A stretch of 64,000 nt of DNA from Planctomycetota bacterium (GTDB lineage Bacteria; Planctomycetota; UBA1135; UBA2386), in assembly GCA_020638655.1 (NCBI GenBank), contig JACKIC010000009.1, positions 232,584 to 296,583 of the forward strand. Direction: 5' to 3'. Position 1 is the first letter of the stretch. Each line of letters opens with the position of its first letter. The notes under the pieces were generated by a model. That model had not been told where the DNA came from. It did no database searches and saw nothing but the letters and a program-made list of their open reading frames with translations. Shown one piece after another: positions 24,094 to 33,600 of the stretch. A program made the position numbers and the translations under genes.

Positions 24094-26211
24094 ATGACTC
24101 GCTCAGCCCTGCTCTTCACGCTCCCGATCGTGCTCGCCGTTGCGCCGCCTCCGCTCACGGCCCAAGATCTGCCCATGCCCCCGCAGGAGAAGGCCGAGGC
24201 CGATCCCAATCTCTGGCTCGAAGACGTCACCGGCGACAAGGCCCTCGCGTGGGTGCGCGCCCGCAACGCCGCCAGCGTCTCCGCCCTCGCCGAGAACGAC
24301 ACCTTCCGCGAGCTGCAGGGCAAGATCCTGTCGATCCTCGACTCGACCGCGCGCATCCCCTACGTCGCGCGGCGCGGCGCCCACTACTGGAACTTCTGGC
24401 AGGACGCCAAGAACCCGCGCGGGCTGTGGCGGCGCACGACGCTCGCCGAATACGAGAAGGACGAGCCGCAGTGGGAGGTCGTGCTCGACCTCGACGCGCT
24501 CGGCAAGGAGGAGGGCGAGAACTGGGTCTGGAAGGGCGCTTCGTTCCTGATGCCCGACCGCACGCGGTGCCTGTTGTCGCTGTCGCGCGGCGGCGCCGAC
24601 GCAGCCGTGGTGCGCGAGTTCGACGTCACCACCAAACGCTTCGTCGAGGACGGCTTCGTGCTGCCCGAAGCCAAGTCGATGACGTCGTGGCGCGACCGGG
24701 ACTCGATCTACGTGGCCACCGACTTCGGGCCCGGCTCGATGACCGAGTCGGGCTACCCGCGCATCGCCAGACTGTGGCGCCGCGGCACGCCGCTGAGTTC
24801 GGCCGAGACCGTCGCCGAAGGCAGCGCGCAGGACGTCTACCTCACGGCGATGCGCGACCAGACCAAGGGCTGGGAACGCGACTTCGTCTATCGCGCGACG
24901 ACGTTCTTCACCAACGAGATGTTCTTGCTGCAGGACGGCAGGAAGGTGCGCATCGACAAACCCGACAGCGCCAACGCCAACGTCTACCACGATTGGCTGC
25001 TGCTCGAGCTGCGCGACGACTGGCAGGTCGCGGGCACCACGCACCCGGCGGGTTCGCTGCTGGCGTGCAAGCTCGACGCCTTCCTCGCCGGGACGCGCAC
25101 CTTCGACGTGCTGTTCGCACCGACCGACCGCACCTCGCTGGCCGGGTTCTCGCCGACGAAGAACCACATCCTCGTCAACGTGCTCGACAACGTGAAGAAC
25201 CGCATCTTCGTGCTCACCCACGAGGACGGCGGCTGGCGGCGCGACACGCTGCCGGGCCTGCCCGAGTTCGGCACGATCAGCGCGTCGGCCGTCGACGACG
25301 AGGAAGGCGACGACTACTGGCTGACGATCACCGACTACCTGACGCCGACGAGCCTGTGGCTCGGCACCATCGGCGGCGGCCCCGCGCGGCAGCTCAAGAG
25401 CCTGCCCGCGTTCTTCGACGCCGACGGGTTGATGGTCGAGCAGCGCGAGGCGAAGTCGAAGGACGGCACGCGCGTGCCCTACTTCGTCGTGCACGGCAAG
25501 GACATCGCGCGCGACGGCAGCAACCCGACGCTGCTCTACGGCTACGGCGGCTTCGAGGTGTCGATGACGCCGGGCTACAGCGCCACGGCCGGCGCGTGCT
25601 GGCTGACGAAGGGCGGCGTCTACGCGATCGCCAACATCCGCGGCGGCGGCGAGTTCGGCCCGAAGTGGCACCAGGCCGCGCTCAAGCAGAACCGCAACAA
25701 GGCCTACGAGGACTTCGCCGCGGTCGCCGAGGACCTCGTCGCGCAGAAGCTCACCAGCAAGGCGCACCTCGGCATCCAGGGCGGCAGCAACGGCGGCCTG
25801 TTGATGGGCAACATGCTGACGATGTACCCGCAGCTGTTCGGCGCCGTCGTCATCCAGGTGCCGCTGCTCGACATGCTGCGTTACCACAAGCTGCTCGCCG
25901 GCGCGTCGTGGATGGGCGAATACGGCGACCCCGACGTGCCCGAAGAAGCGGTCTGGCTGCGGCGCTACTCGCCCTACCACAACCTCGACCCCAAGGCCGC
26001 CTACCCCAAGGTGCTGCTGACCACCTCGACGCGCGACGATCGCGTGCACCCTGGCCACGCGCGCAAGTTCATGGCGAGGCTCGTGGAGCAGGGCCACGAC
26101 GCGCTCTATTACGAGAACATCGAGGGCGGCCACGGCGGCGCCGCGGACAACAAGCAGGCCGCGTTCATGGCGGCGCTCGCCTACACGTTCCTCTGGCAGC
26201 AGCTGCGTTAG
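24094..26211 (+). CDS. Secreted prolyl oligopeptidase (S9A family)
   Basis: 705 residues with a signal peptide ending PPPLTAQ. The N-terminal half is the seven-bladed beta-propeller (opening DPNLWLEDVTGDKALAWVRARNAAS, typical of the family). The C-terminal alpha/beta hydrolase domain has nucleophile Ser565 in GGSNGG, an acidic residue in DDRVHP (648-649) and His680 in GGHGG. The lead-in SKDGTRVPYFVVHGK and the block YGYGGFEVSMTPGYS are also diagnostic. The enzyme cuts peptides after proline. Export implies degradation of external or periplasmic peptides. The gene overlaps the stop of the convergent small TPR-like gene by 4 nt. Confidence 0.96.
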   Translation: MTRSALLFTLPIVLAVAPPPLTAQDLPMPPQEKAEADPNLWLEDVTGDKALAWVRARNAASVSALAENDTFRELQGKILSILDSTARIPYVARRGAHYWNFWQDAKNPRGLWRRTTLAEYEKDEPQWEVVLDLDALGKEEGENWVWKGASFLMPDRTRCLLSLSRGGADAAVVREFDVTTKRFVEDGFVLPEAKSMTSWRDRDSIYVATDFGPGSMTESGYPRIARLWRRGTPLSSAETVAEGSAQDVYLTAMRDQTKGWERDFVYRATTFFTNEMFLLQDGRKVRIDKPDSANANVYHDWLLLELRDDWQVAGTTHPAGSLLACKLDAFLAGTRTFDVLFAPTDRTSLAGFSPTKNHILVNVLDNVKNRIFVLTHEDGGWRRDTLPGLPEFGTISASAVDDEEGDDYWLTITDYLTPTSLWLGTIGGGPARQLKSLPAFFDADGLMVEQREAKSKDGTRVPYFVVHGKDIARDGSNPTLLYGYGGFEVSMTPGYSATAGACWLTKGGVYAIANIRGGGEFGPKWHQAALKQNRNKAYEDFAAVAEDLVAQKLTSKAHLGIQGGSNGGLLMGNMLTMYPQLFGAVVIQVPLLDMLRYHKLLAGASWMGEYGDPDVPEEAVWLRRYSPYHNLDPKAAYPKVLLTTSTRDDRVHPGHARKFMARLVEQGHDALYYENIEGGHGGAADNKQAAFMAALAYTFLWQQLR

Positions 26212-26495
26212 CCGTCGAGCAGCTGCCGCGCCATCGCTTCGTATTCCTGGCGCCCCGCTGCCGCCGGTCGCTGCCGCCCGGCCCGGCGATACCAGTAATC
26301 GGCGTTGGCCAGGTCCCCCTCCTCGTGGTGCAGCGCCGCGTGCACCCAGGCACACTCGGGGCTGTCGTCCTGCACCGCGTCGTGCGCCGCGTCCCACTCG
26401 CCGCGCAGGGCGTGCCAGGCGCCGCGCAGGGCGGCGCCCCGCGGCACCGGCGCCGCGGCGTGCACGCTGGCGAGGAAGGTCGCGAACGGGCTCAC
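26208..26495 (-). CDS. Small conserved TPR-like protein
   Basis: 95 residues. The sequence GAWHALRGEWDAAHDAVQDDSPECAWVHAALHHEEGDLANADYWYRRAG is the signature of a conserved hypothetical family with one TPR-like helical pair found in many proteobacterial and acidobacterial genomes. No biochemical function is known to me. The stop overlaps the end of the convergent prolyl oligopeptidase gene. A tRNA-Ser lies immediately upstream on the same strand. Confidence 0.8.
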   Translation of the reverse strand: MSPFATFLASVHAAAPVPRGAALRGAWHALRGEWDAAHDAVQDDSPECAWVHAALHHEEGDLANADYWYRRAGRQRPAAAGRQEYEAMARQLLDG

Positions 26496-26515
26496 GCTGA
26501 CCGAGACGGGGAGAA

Positions 26516-26608
<93 letters not shown>

Positions 26609-26721
26609 GCGAGGATCTCTGGCCGCGCTGGGGAGCGTGGCCGGCAAATGAGGCGAGGCATCGTGCCGAAGCACCCGGTGCATTTCAACGGGCAAACGGG
26701 ACGGCCGAAGCGGTCCGCGGG

Positions 26722-27216
26722 TCAGCCGACGACCGGCCCGTTGCCACCGCGCTTGCCCCGGAAGAAGGCCCGCAGCCGCTCGGCGCTGGCCGCCTGCTCG
26801 AGCCCTTCGTGGACCTCGCAGCGGTGGTTCAGGCGCGGGTCCTCGAGCACCGTGCCGAGCGAACGCACCGCCCCGAACTTGGGGTCGCGCGCCGCGAACA
26901 CCACCCGCCGCACGCGCGTGTGCAGGATCGCGCCCGCGCACAGGAAGCACGGTTCGAGGGTGCAGTAGAGCACGGCCTCGGGCAGCCGCTTCTCCCCCAC
27001 CGTCGCGAGCGCCTGCTGCAGCGCCTCCATCTCGGCGTGGGCCAGCGGCGAGCGCCGCTCCTCGACGCGGTTGCGCCCCTCGCCGATCGCCGCACCGTCG
27101 AGCACCACCACCGCGCCGACCGGCACCTCGTCGGCGGCGGCGGCCTCGTCGGCGAGTTGCAGGCAGCGCGTCATCCAACGCGCGTCTTCTTCGCTTGTGG
27201 GCGGCATGGGGCTCAT
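26722..27216 (-). CDS. tadA: tRNA-specific adenosine deaminase
   Basis: 164 residues. Zinc and proton-shuttle motifs are present: HAE (H60, E62) in PLAHAEMEAL and PCxxC (C90, C93) in LEPCFLCAGAI. The core VPVGAVVVLDGAAIGEGRNRVE is typical of TadA, which makes inosine-34 in tRNA-Arg(ACG). The start ATG at 27216 is used; 27207 is also possible. It is divergent from the carbamoyltransferase gene with only 33 nt between start codons. In Bacillus this gene lies beside the SRP RNA and dnaX, which are 8 kb away here. Confidence 0.93.
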   Translation of the reverse strand: MSPMPPTSEEDARWMTRCLQLADEAAAADEVPVGAVVVLDGAAIGEGRNRVEERRSPLAHAEMEALQQALATVGEKRLPEAVLYCTLEPCFLCAGAILHTRVRRVVFAARDPKFGAVRSLGTVLEDPRLNHRCEVHEGLEQAASAERLRAFFRGKRGGNGPVVG

Positions 27217-27249
27217 CTATCGTCGCTCCCTCCACCGATACCGGGAACT

Positions 27250-28248
27250 GTGAGCAAGCGCGACTTCCTTTCGACAGCCGATCTCAGCCGCCGTGAACTC
27301 GACGACCTGCTCGAGCTGGCGGCCCGCATCAAGGGCAAGCGGCCGGGCCAGGTGCTCAGCGGCAAGAGCCTGGGCATGCTGTTCTTCCAACCCAGCCTGC
27401 GCACCCGCGTTTCGTTCGAGACCGCGATGGTGCAGCTCGGCGGCCACTGCATCAACCTGTCGAGCAACGACCTCTACGAGCTCGAGCCGCAGGAGCAGGC
27501 GGTCATGGACGGGCGCGCCGAGGAGCACGTCATGGACGCCGCGCGCACCCTGTCGCGCTACGTCGACGCGCTCGGCGTGCGCGCTGCGGCGCGGGTCGGC
27601 ACCTGGGAGTTCGACCGCCAGGAGCTGCTGCTGCGCAGCTACGCGCGCTACGCCTCGGTGCCGGTGATCAACCTCGAGACCAACATGGGCCACCCGTGCC
27701 AGGCGCTCGCCGACGCGCTGACGATGCGCGAGAACCTGGTGTCGCTCAAGGGCCGCAAGCTGACGCTGCTGTGGTGCAACCACCCCGAGCCCAAGTCCCT
27801 GGGGCCGACGCACTCGATCCTCGAGGTGGCGGCGATGATGGGCATGGACGTGACCCTCGCCCACCCGCTGGGCTTCGAGGTCGACGCCGAGGTGCTCGAG
27901 CGCAGCAAGACGCTGGCGCGCGACAACGGCGGCGCGCTGCAGGTCGTCAACGACAAGGACACCGCCGCGCGCGGCGCCGAGGTGCTCTACGCGCGTTCGT
28001 GGGGCTGCATCAAGCACTGGGACGACGACGAACGCGAGGCCATGGTCAAGCGCTCGTTGCAGGACTGGAAGGTCGACGAGGCGCTGATGGCCAAGACCAA
28101 GGACGCCCTGTTGATGCACCCGCTGCCGGTTCGCCGCAACGTCGCCGCCACCGACGGTGTGCTCGACGGACCGCGGTCGGTCATCTACGAGCAGGCCGCC
28201 AACCGCACCCACGTGCAGAAGGCGCTGCTCATGCAGTTGCTGAAGTGA
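27250..28248 (+). CDS. N-acetylornithine carbamoyltransferase-type enzyme
   Basis: 332 residues from a GTG. Carbamoyl-phosphate binding motif SLRTR (49-53), the HPCQ motif (148-151) and HPLPVRRN (290-297) place it in the transcarbamylase family. Over its length it follows the Xanthomonas N-acetylornithine enzyme: MDGRAEEHVMDAARTLSRYVDALGVRA, VPVINLETNMGHPCQALADAL, EVLYARSWG and TDGVLDGPRSVIYEQAANRTHVQKAL. Glu92, in EEH, sits where the acetylornithine enzyme has the residue that distinguishes it from the succinylornithine type (family knowledge, from memory). The lysine carboxylated in the Xanthomonas enzyme (RRNVK) is alanine here (A299), and HCLP is HPLP. Role: arginine biosynthesis through acetylcitrulline, by inference. 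Confidence 0.82.
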   Translation: MSKRDFLSTADLSRRELDDLLELAARIKGKRPGQVLSGKSLGMLFFQPSLRTRVSFETAMVQLGGHCINLSSNDLYELEPQEQAVMDGRAEEHVMDAARTLSRYVDALGVRAAARVGTWEFDRQELLLRSYARYASVPVINLETNMGHPCQALADALTMRENLVSLKGRKLTLLWCNHPEPKSLGPTHSILEVAAMMGMDVTLAHPLGFEVDAEVLERSKTLARDNGGALQVVNDKDTAARGAEVLYARSWGCIKHWDDDEREAMVKRSLQDWKVDEALMAKTKDALLMHPLPVRRNVAATDGVLDGPRSVIYEQAANRTHVQKALLMQLLK

Positions 28249-29287
28249 CCCTGCGGGCGAAGCCCTCGGCGCGCGCCACCGCCGCGAGGCCCTCGGACAG
28301 ACCGATGCGCGGCGCGAACCCCAGCGCCGCGCGCACCGGTTCGCCGTCGGCGACCCAGCCCGGCGCGCCGATCTCCCGCACCTTGTCGCGGTTGAAGTAG
28401 CTCGGTCGGCGCCGCAACCGCGCCACCAGATCGCTGGCGACCGCCGCGCACGCGGCCAGGGCGATCGGCACCGGGACCAGGCGGGCGCGGCGACCGCAGG
28501 CCTCGGCGATCGCGCGCGAGAAGGCGTGGGTGTCGGTGCGTTCGGGGCCGTCGAGCGGCAGCACCGCGCCGGCGACGCGGCGTTCGATCGCCGCCAGCAG
28601 CGCGGCGACGACGTCGTCCGCGTGGATCACCGAGATCGGCGCGGCGCGGCGCGGCACGACCACCAGCGGCGCCGTCGCCTGCTGGAACAGCAGCCTCGTG
28701 GCGCCGTCGCCGGGTCCGTAGACCACGGGCGGGCGCAGGATCGTATGGGCCAGCCCCGCGCGCAGCAGTTCCATCTCGCCGCGCAGCTTGCTCGAACCGT
28801 AGGCGGAGATCGGGCGGCAGCGGTCGGGGCTCGCCGCCGAACCGCCCCCGTCGACGCTCGGTCCGGCGGCGGCCAGCGACGAGACGTGCACGACGAACGC
28901 ATGCGGCGCCACGTCCCGCATCGCCGCATACAGGCGCCGTGTGCCGTCGACGTTGACCGCCTCGTAGCCCTGGCTACCGAACGCCTTCAGCGAGCCGGCC
29001 AGGTGCACGGCCACGTCCACGCCCTCGACCGCCCGGGCGAGCGACGCGGCGCCGTCCGGATCGCCCAGGTCGCCGCGACACAACGCCTCACCGGGCAACC
29101 CCATGCGCTCGGCCCGGGCAGGGTCCCGGACCAGCAGCCTGAGGCGGGCGGGCGCAAATCCCGAATCCAGGAGGGCCTTGGCAAGGGCGCCGCCGAGGAA
29201 ACCGGTGGCGCCGGTCAGCAGGAGGGTAGAGTTGGTGGCGAGAGGCAAGAATTCTAGACGCTTCCTGGGCCACAAAGGCTTTGTCAC
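28229..29287 (-). CDS. NAD(P)-dependent epimerase/dehydratase (extended SDR)
   Basis: Up to 352 residues. The Rossmann motif TGATGFLG is near the N terminus, the catalytic serine region is HVSSLAAAGPS and the YxxxK pair is in ISAYGSSKLRGEM. The C-terminal RRPSYFNRDKVREIGAPGWVADGEPVRAALGFAPRIGLSEGL matches 3-beta-HSD/isomerase-like extended SDRs that act on lipids or sterols. The start is uncertain: GTG at 29287 is annotated, but a TTG closer to the Rossmann motif is possible. The gene is divergent from the alpha-oxoamine synthase and overlaps the stop of the convergent carbamoyltransferase by 20 bp. Its substrate is unknown; a ketosphinganine-reductase role is a hypothesis. Confidence 0.8.
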   Translation of the reverse strand: MTKPLWPRKRLEFLPLATNSTLLLTGATGFLGGALAKALLDSGFAPARLRLLVRDPARAERMGLPGEALCRGDLGDPDGAASLARAVEGVDVAVHLAGSLKAFGSQGYEAVNVDGTRRLYAAMRDVAPHAFVVHVSSLAAAGPSVDGGGSAASPDRCRPISAYGSSKLRGEMELLRAGLAHTILRPPVVYGPGDGATRLLFQQATAPLVVVPRRAAPISVIHADDVVAALLAAIERRVAGAVLPLDGPERTDTHAFSRAIAEACGRRARLVPVPIALAACAAVASDLVARLRRRPSYFNRDKVREIGAPGWVADGEPVRAALGFAPRIGLSEGLAAVARAEGFARRVTSATA

Positions 29288-29323
29288 CGCCGCGTCCCGA
29301 ATCTACCATCCCCCGCGCGGACC

Positions 29324-30553
29324 TTGGATATCTTCCAGAAATGCGATGGTTTCACGCGCGCCCAAGAGCTGCATGCTGCTGGGTTGTATGCGTATTTCAT
29401 CCCCCTGGCCGGGAGTGAGGGGACGGAGGTCGAGATCGGCGGTCGCCGCCTGATCATGATCGGTAGCAACAACTACCTCGGCCTCACCCACCACGAACAC
29501 GTGCGCCAGGCGGCGATCGACGCCGTGCGCCGCTACGGCACCTCCTGCTCGGGGTCGCGATTCCTCAACGGCACACTCGAGCTTCACGAAGAACTCGAAC
29601 GGCGGCTGGCGGCCTTCATGGGCATGGAGGCCACGCTGTGCTTCTCGACGGGCTTCCAGACCAACCTCGGGGCGATCTCCGCGATCTGCGGCAAGGACGA
29701 CCTGATCTTCTGCGACCGTGAGAACCACGCCTCGATCATCGACGGCTGCCGGTTGTCGTTCGCCGAGGTGCGCAAGTTCCGCCACAACGACATGGTGGAC
29801 CTCGAGTCCCAGCTGCAGCGCGCCAACAACCGCGGCGGCAAGCTGATCATCGTCGACGGCCTGTTCTCGATGATGGGCGACCTCGCCCCCCTGCAGCAGA
29901 TCCGCGAGCTCGCCGACCGGTACGGAGCCCGCCTGATGGTCGACGAAGCCCACTCGATGGGCGTGCTCGGCCACCACGGCCGCGGCGCCGCCGAGCACTG
30001 CGGCATCGAGGCGGACCTGGTGATGGGCACCTTCAGCAAGAGCTTCGCCAGCCTGGGCGGCTTCATCGCCGGCCCCAAGCGCGTGATCGAGTTCATGAAG
30101 CACCAGGCGCGCCCGCTGATCTTCTCGGCGGCGATCGCGCCCCCCTCGGCGGCGGCGGCGCTGGCGGCGCTCGACCTGATCGAAGCCCGCCCCGATATGC
30201 GCCGACGCGTACTGCAGATCGCGCACCGCGTGCGCACCGGCCTGCGTGAGATGGGTTTCCAGACGGCCGGCACACTGGCCAGCCCGATCGTGCCGGTGAT
30301 CGTCGGCCACCAGGAGCGCATGCTGCACCTGTGGCGCGCCCTGTTCGAATGCGGCCTGTTCACCAACGCGGTGACGCAGCCTGCCGTGCCGGTCGGGCAG
30401 GACCTGATCCGCACCTCGTTCATCGCCAGCCACACGGACGCGCAGATCGACGAGGTGCTGCAGCGCTTCGCCGAGGCCGGCCGCAAGGTCGGCATGCTCG
30501 GGGCCGACGCGGATTCGTCGGCGACGCCGCCCGCCCAGGCCGCCGGCCAGTAG
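29324..30553 (+). CDS. Alpha-oxoamine synthase (serine palmitoyltransferase / AONS family)
   Basis: 409 residues from a TTG, giving the N terminus MDIFQKCDGFTRAQELHAAGLYAYF that is usual for this subgroup. PLP-enzyme motifs are complete: SNNYLGL, GSRFLNGTLELHEELE, DEAHSMGVLG and the PLP-lysine K239 in GTFSKSFASLGGF. The family includes serine palmitoyltransferase, 8-amino-7-oxononanoate synthase (BioF) and 2-amino-3-ketobutyrate ligase, which condense an amino acid with an acyl-CoA. The IFSAAIAPPSAAAAL stretch is close to what is seen in bacterial serine palmitoyltransferases. A divergent SDR gene and no bio genes nearby favour a sphingolipid role, but BioF or Kbl cannot be excluded. Confidence 0.85.
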   Translation: MDIFQKCDGFTRAQELHAAGLYAYFIPLAGSEGTEVEIGGRRLIMIGSNNYLGLTHHEHVRQAAIDAVRRYGTSCSGSRFLNGTLELHEELERRLAAFMGMEATLCFSTGFQTNLGAISAICGKDDLIFCDRENHASIIDGCRLSFAEVRKFRHNDMVDLESQLQRANNRGGKLIIVDGLFSMMGDLAPLQQIRELADRYGARLMVDEAHSMGVLGHHGRGAAEHCGIEADLVMGTFSKSFASLGGFIAGPKRVIEFMKHQARPLIFSAAIAPPSAAAALAALDLIEARPDMRRRVLQIAHRVRTGLREMGFQTAGTLASPIVPVIVGHQERMLHLWRALFECGLFTNAVTQPAVPVGQDLIRTSFIASHTDAQIDEVLQRFAEAGRKVGMLGADADSSATPPAQAAGQ

Positions 30554-30629
30554 GCCGATCCCGGCACCGGACAGGCGGACGAGTTCCTGCTGGCCCGTGC
30601 GGGCCACGCGCGTAGCTTGACGGGCAGCG

Positions 30630-33600
30630 ATGACCGACGCGCCGCCTTTCGTCCACCTGCACGTGCGATCGCACTACAGCCTGCTCGCGGCGCCGGCCAA
30701 GGTCGGGCAGTTGGTGGCCGCGGCGGCCGCCGACGGGCAGACGGCGCTCGCGCTGACCGACAACGGCAACCTGTTCGGCGCGGTCGAGTTCCTCAAGGCC
30801 TGCCGCAAGCACGGCATCAAGCCGATCGTCGGCCAGACCACCTACGTGGCGGCGCGCACCTGCCGCGAAACCGCGGGTGCCGACAACCCCACCCACGACC
30901 TGACGCTGCTCGCCGAGAACGACGTCGGCCTCGCCAACCTGCGCCAGCTGTCGGGGCGCGCCTGGCTCGAGGGCTTCAGCTACCGGCCGCGCGTCGACCG
31001 CGAGCTGCTGGCCCAGCACAAGGAAGGCATCATCGCCCTGTCCGGCACGATCAGCTCGCAGATCGCGAGTTCGATCCAGCAGGGCGACATCGACGGCGCC
31101 CGGCGCACGGCGGTACAGCTGCGCGACCTGTTCGGCCCCGAGAACTTCTTCTTCGAGGTCGCCGAGACCGGCTACGAGGCCCAGCACCGGGTCAGCGAGA
31201 CCCTGCGCCGGCTCGGGGCCGAACTCGGCATCGGCTGCGTCGCCACCAACGACGTGCACTACATCAAGCCGGAGGACTGGCTGGCGCAGGACATCATGCT
31301 CTGCATCCGCAGCGGCAAGCCGGTCACCGACCCGCAGCGCTTCCGGATGAGCTCGCGCGAGCTGTTCTTGAAGACGCGCGAGCAGATGGCGGCGGCGTTC
31401 GCGAACTGGCCCGAGGCGCTCGCCAACAGCGTCGCCATCGCCGAGCGCTGCAACGTCGACATGGAGTTCGGCGTCTACCACGTGCCGGTGTTCCAGCCGC
31501 CCGACGGCAGCACGCCCGACGCCTACTTCGAGCGCTTGTGCTTCGAGGGTGCCAGGCGCCGCTACGGCGAGATCACCCAGCAGGTGCAGGACCGTCTCGA
31601 CTACGAGATGGGCGTGATCAAGAAGCTCGGCTTCGTGAGCTACTTCCTGATCACGCAGGACTTCATCGACAAGGCGCGCTCGCTCGGCATCCCCGTCGGC
31701 CCGGGGCGCGGCTCGGCCGCAGGCTCGATCGTCTCCTACTGCCTGCGCATCACCGACGTCTGCCCGCTCGACTACGCGCTGCTGTTCGAGCGTTTCCTCA
31801 ACCCGTCGCGCATCTCGATGCCCGACATCGACATCGACTTCTGCGGCAACCGCCGCGAAGAGGTGATCGAGTACGTGCGGCAGAAGTACGGCGACGACTC
31901 CGTCTGCCAGATCATCACCTTCGGCACGATGGCCAGCCGCGGCGTGCTGCGCGACGTCGGCCGCGTGCTCGAGTTCCCCGTCGGCGACATCGACACGATC
32001 TGCAAGAAGGTGCCGCAAGGTCCGGGCGCGTCGCTCGAGGCGGCGCTGCAGACCGACACCGAACTGCAGCAGATCCGCGACAGCAGCCCGCAGCACAAGC
32101 GCCTGTTCGAGCTGTCGCTCAAGCTCGAGGGCCTGGCGCGCCACTCCTCGATCCACGCGGCCGGCGTGGTGATCGCCGACAAGCCGCTCAAGGAGTACGT
32201 GCCGCTCGCCAAGAACGGCGAGGACGTGATCACGCAGTGGCAGATGACCGAGCTCGAGGAGGTCGGCCTGCTGAAGATGGACTTCCTCGGCCTCAAGACG
32301 CTGACCATCCTGCAGGAGGGTGCGCGCCTGGTGAAGGAGGTGCACGGCGTCGACGTCGACCTCGGCAAGCTGCCGCTCGACGACAAGGAGACCTACGCGC
32401 TGATGGCGCGCGGCGAGACGCAGGGCGTGTTCCAGCTCGAATCGAGCGGCATGCGCGAACTGCTGATCCGGCTGCGCCCGGACACCTTCGAGGACGTGAT
32501 CGCGGTGCTCGCGCTGTATCGCCCCGGCCCGCTGGGATCGGGCATGGTCGACATGTTCGTGCGCCGCAAGCACGGCGAGGAGAAGGTCGTCTACCCCCAC
32601 GCCGACACCGAGCCCGTGCTCGAGCCGACGTACGGAGTCATCGTCTATCAAGAGCAGGTGATGCAGATCGCCAACATCATCGGCGGTTTTTCGATGGCCG
32701 ACGCCGACAACCTGCGCAAGGCGATGGGCAAGAAGAAGGCCGACGTGATGGCCAAGTTCAAGGACCAGTTCGTCGCCGGGGCCGTGGCGCAGAAGCACGG
32801 CGAGAAGTTCGCGCGCGAACTGTTCGAGACGATGGAGTACTTCGCGGGTTACGGCTTCAACAAGTCGCACTCGACGGCGTACGCGCTGGTCACCTACCAG
32901 ACCGCCTGGCTCAAGGCCCACTACCCGACCGAGTTCACCGCCGCAAACCTCACGGTCGAGTCGGGCAACAGCGACAAGATCAAGGAGTTCGTCGACGAGG
33001 CGCGGCGCGGCGGCATGCCGATCCTGTCGCCGAGCGTGAACCACTCGCGCCGCTACTTCGGCGTCGAGGACGGCTCGATCCGGTACGGTCTGGGCGCGGT
33101 CAAGGGCGTGGGCAGCCGGGTCGCCGACGCGATCGCCGAGGAGCGCGACGCCAACGGCCCGTTCTCGGGGCTCGAAGACCTGTGCGAGCGGCTCGACAGC
33201 ACGATGCTGAACAAGACCGCACTCGAGGCGCTGGTGCAGGCCGGCGCGTTCGACGGCATGGGGCGCTCGCGCGCCGGCAACTTCGAGTCGATCGAGGGCT
33301 CGCTGCGCGCCTCCGCGATCGCCCGCGAGGACCGCCGCCGCGGTCAGAAGATGCTGTTCGCGCCGCCGCCCGCAGCGGCCGCCGACACCGTGGCCGTGGC
33401 CACCGAACCGGAGTGGCCCGAGCACGACCGCCTCGCCCGCGAGAAGGAGTCCCTGGGCTTCTACCTGTCCGGCCACCCGTTCGAGAAGCGCGGCGGCTTC
33501 CTGAGCCGCATCGCGGGCCAGACGACGGCCTCGCTCGCGGGGCTCGAGCCGGGCGGCACGGTGCGCATCGCCGGCATGGTCAGTGGCGTGCGCGTGATGC

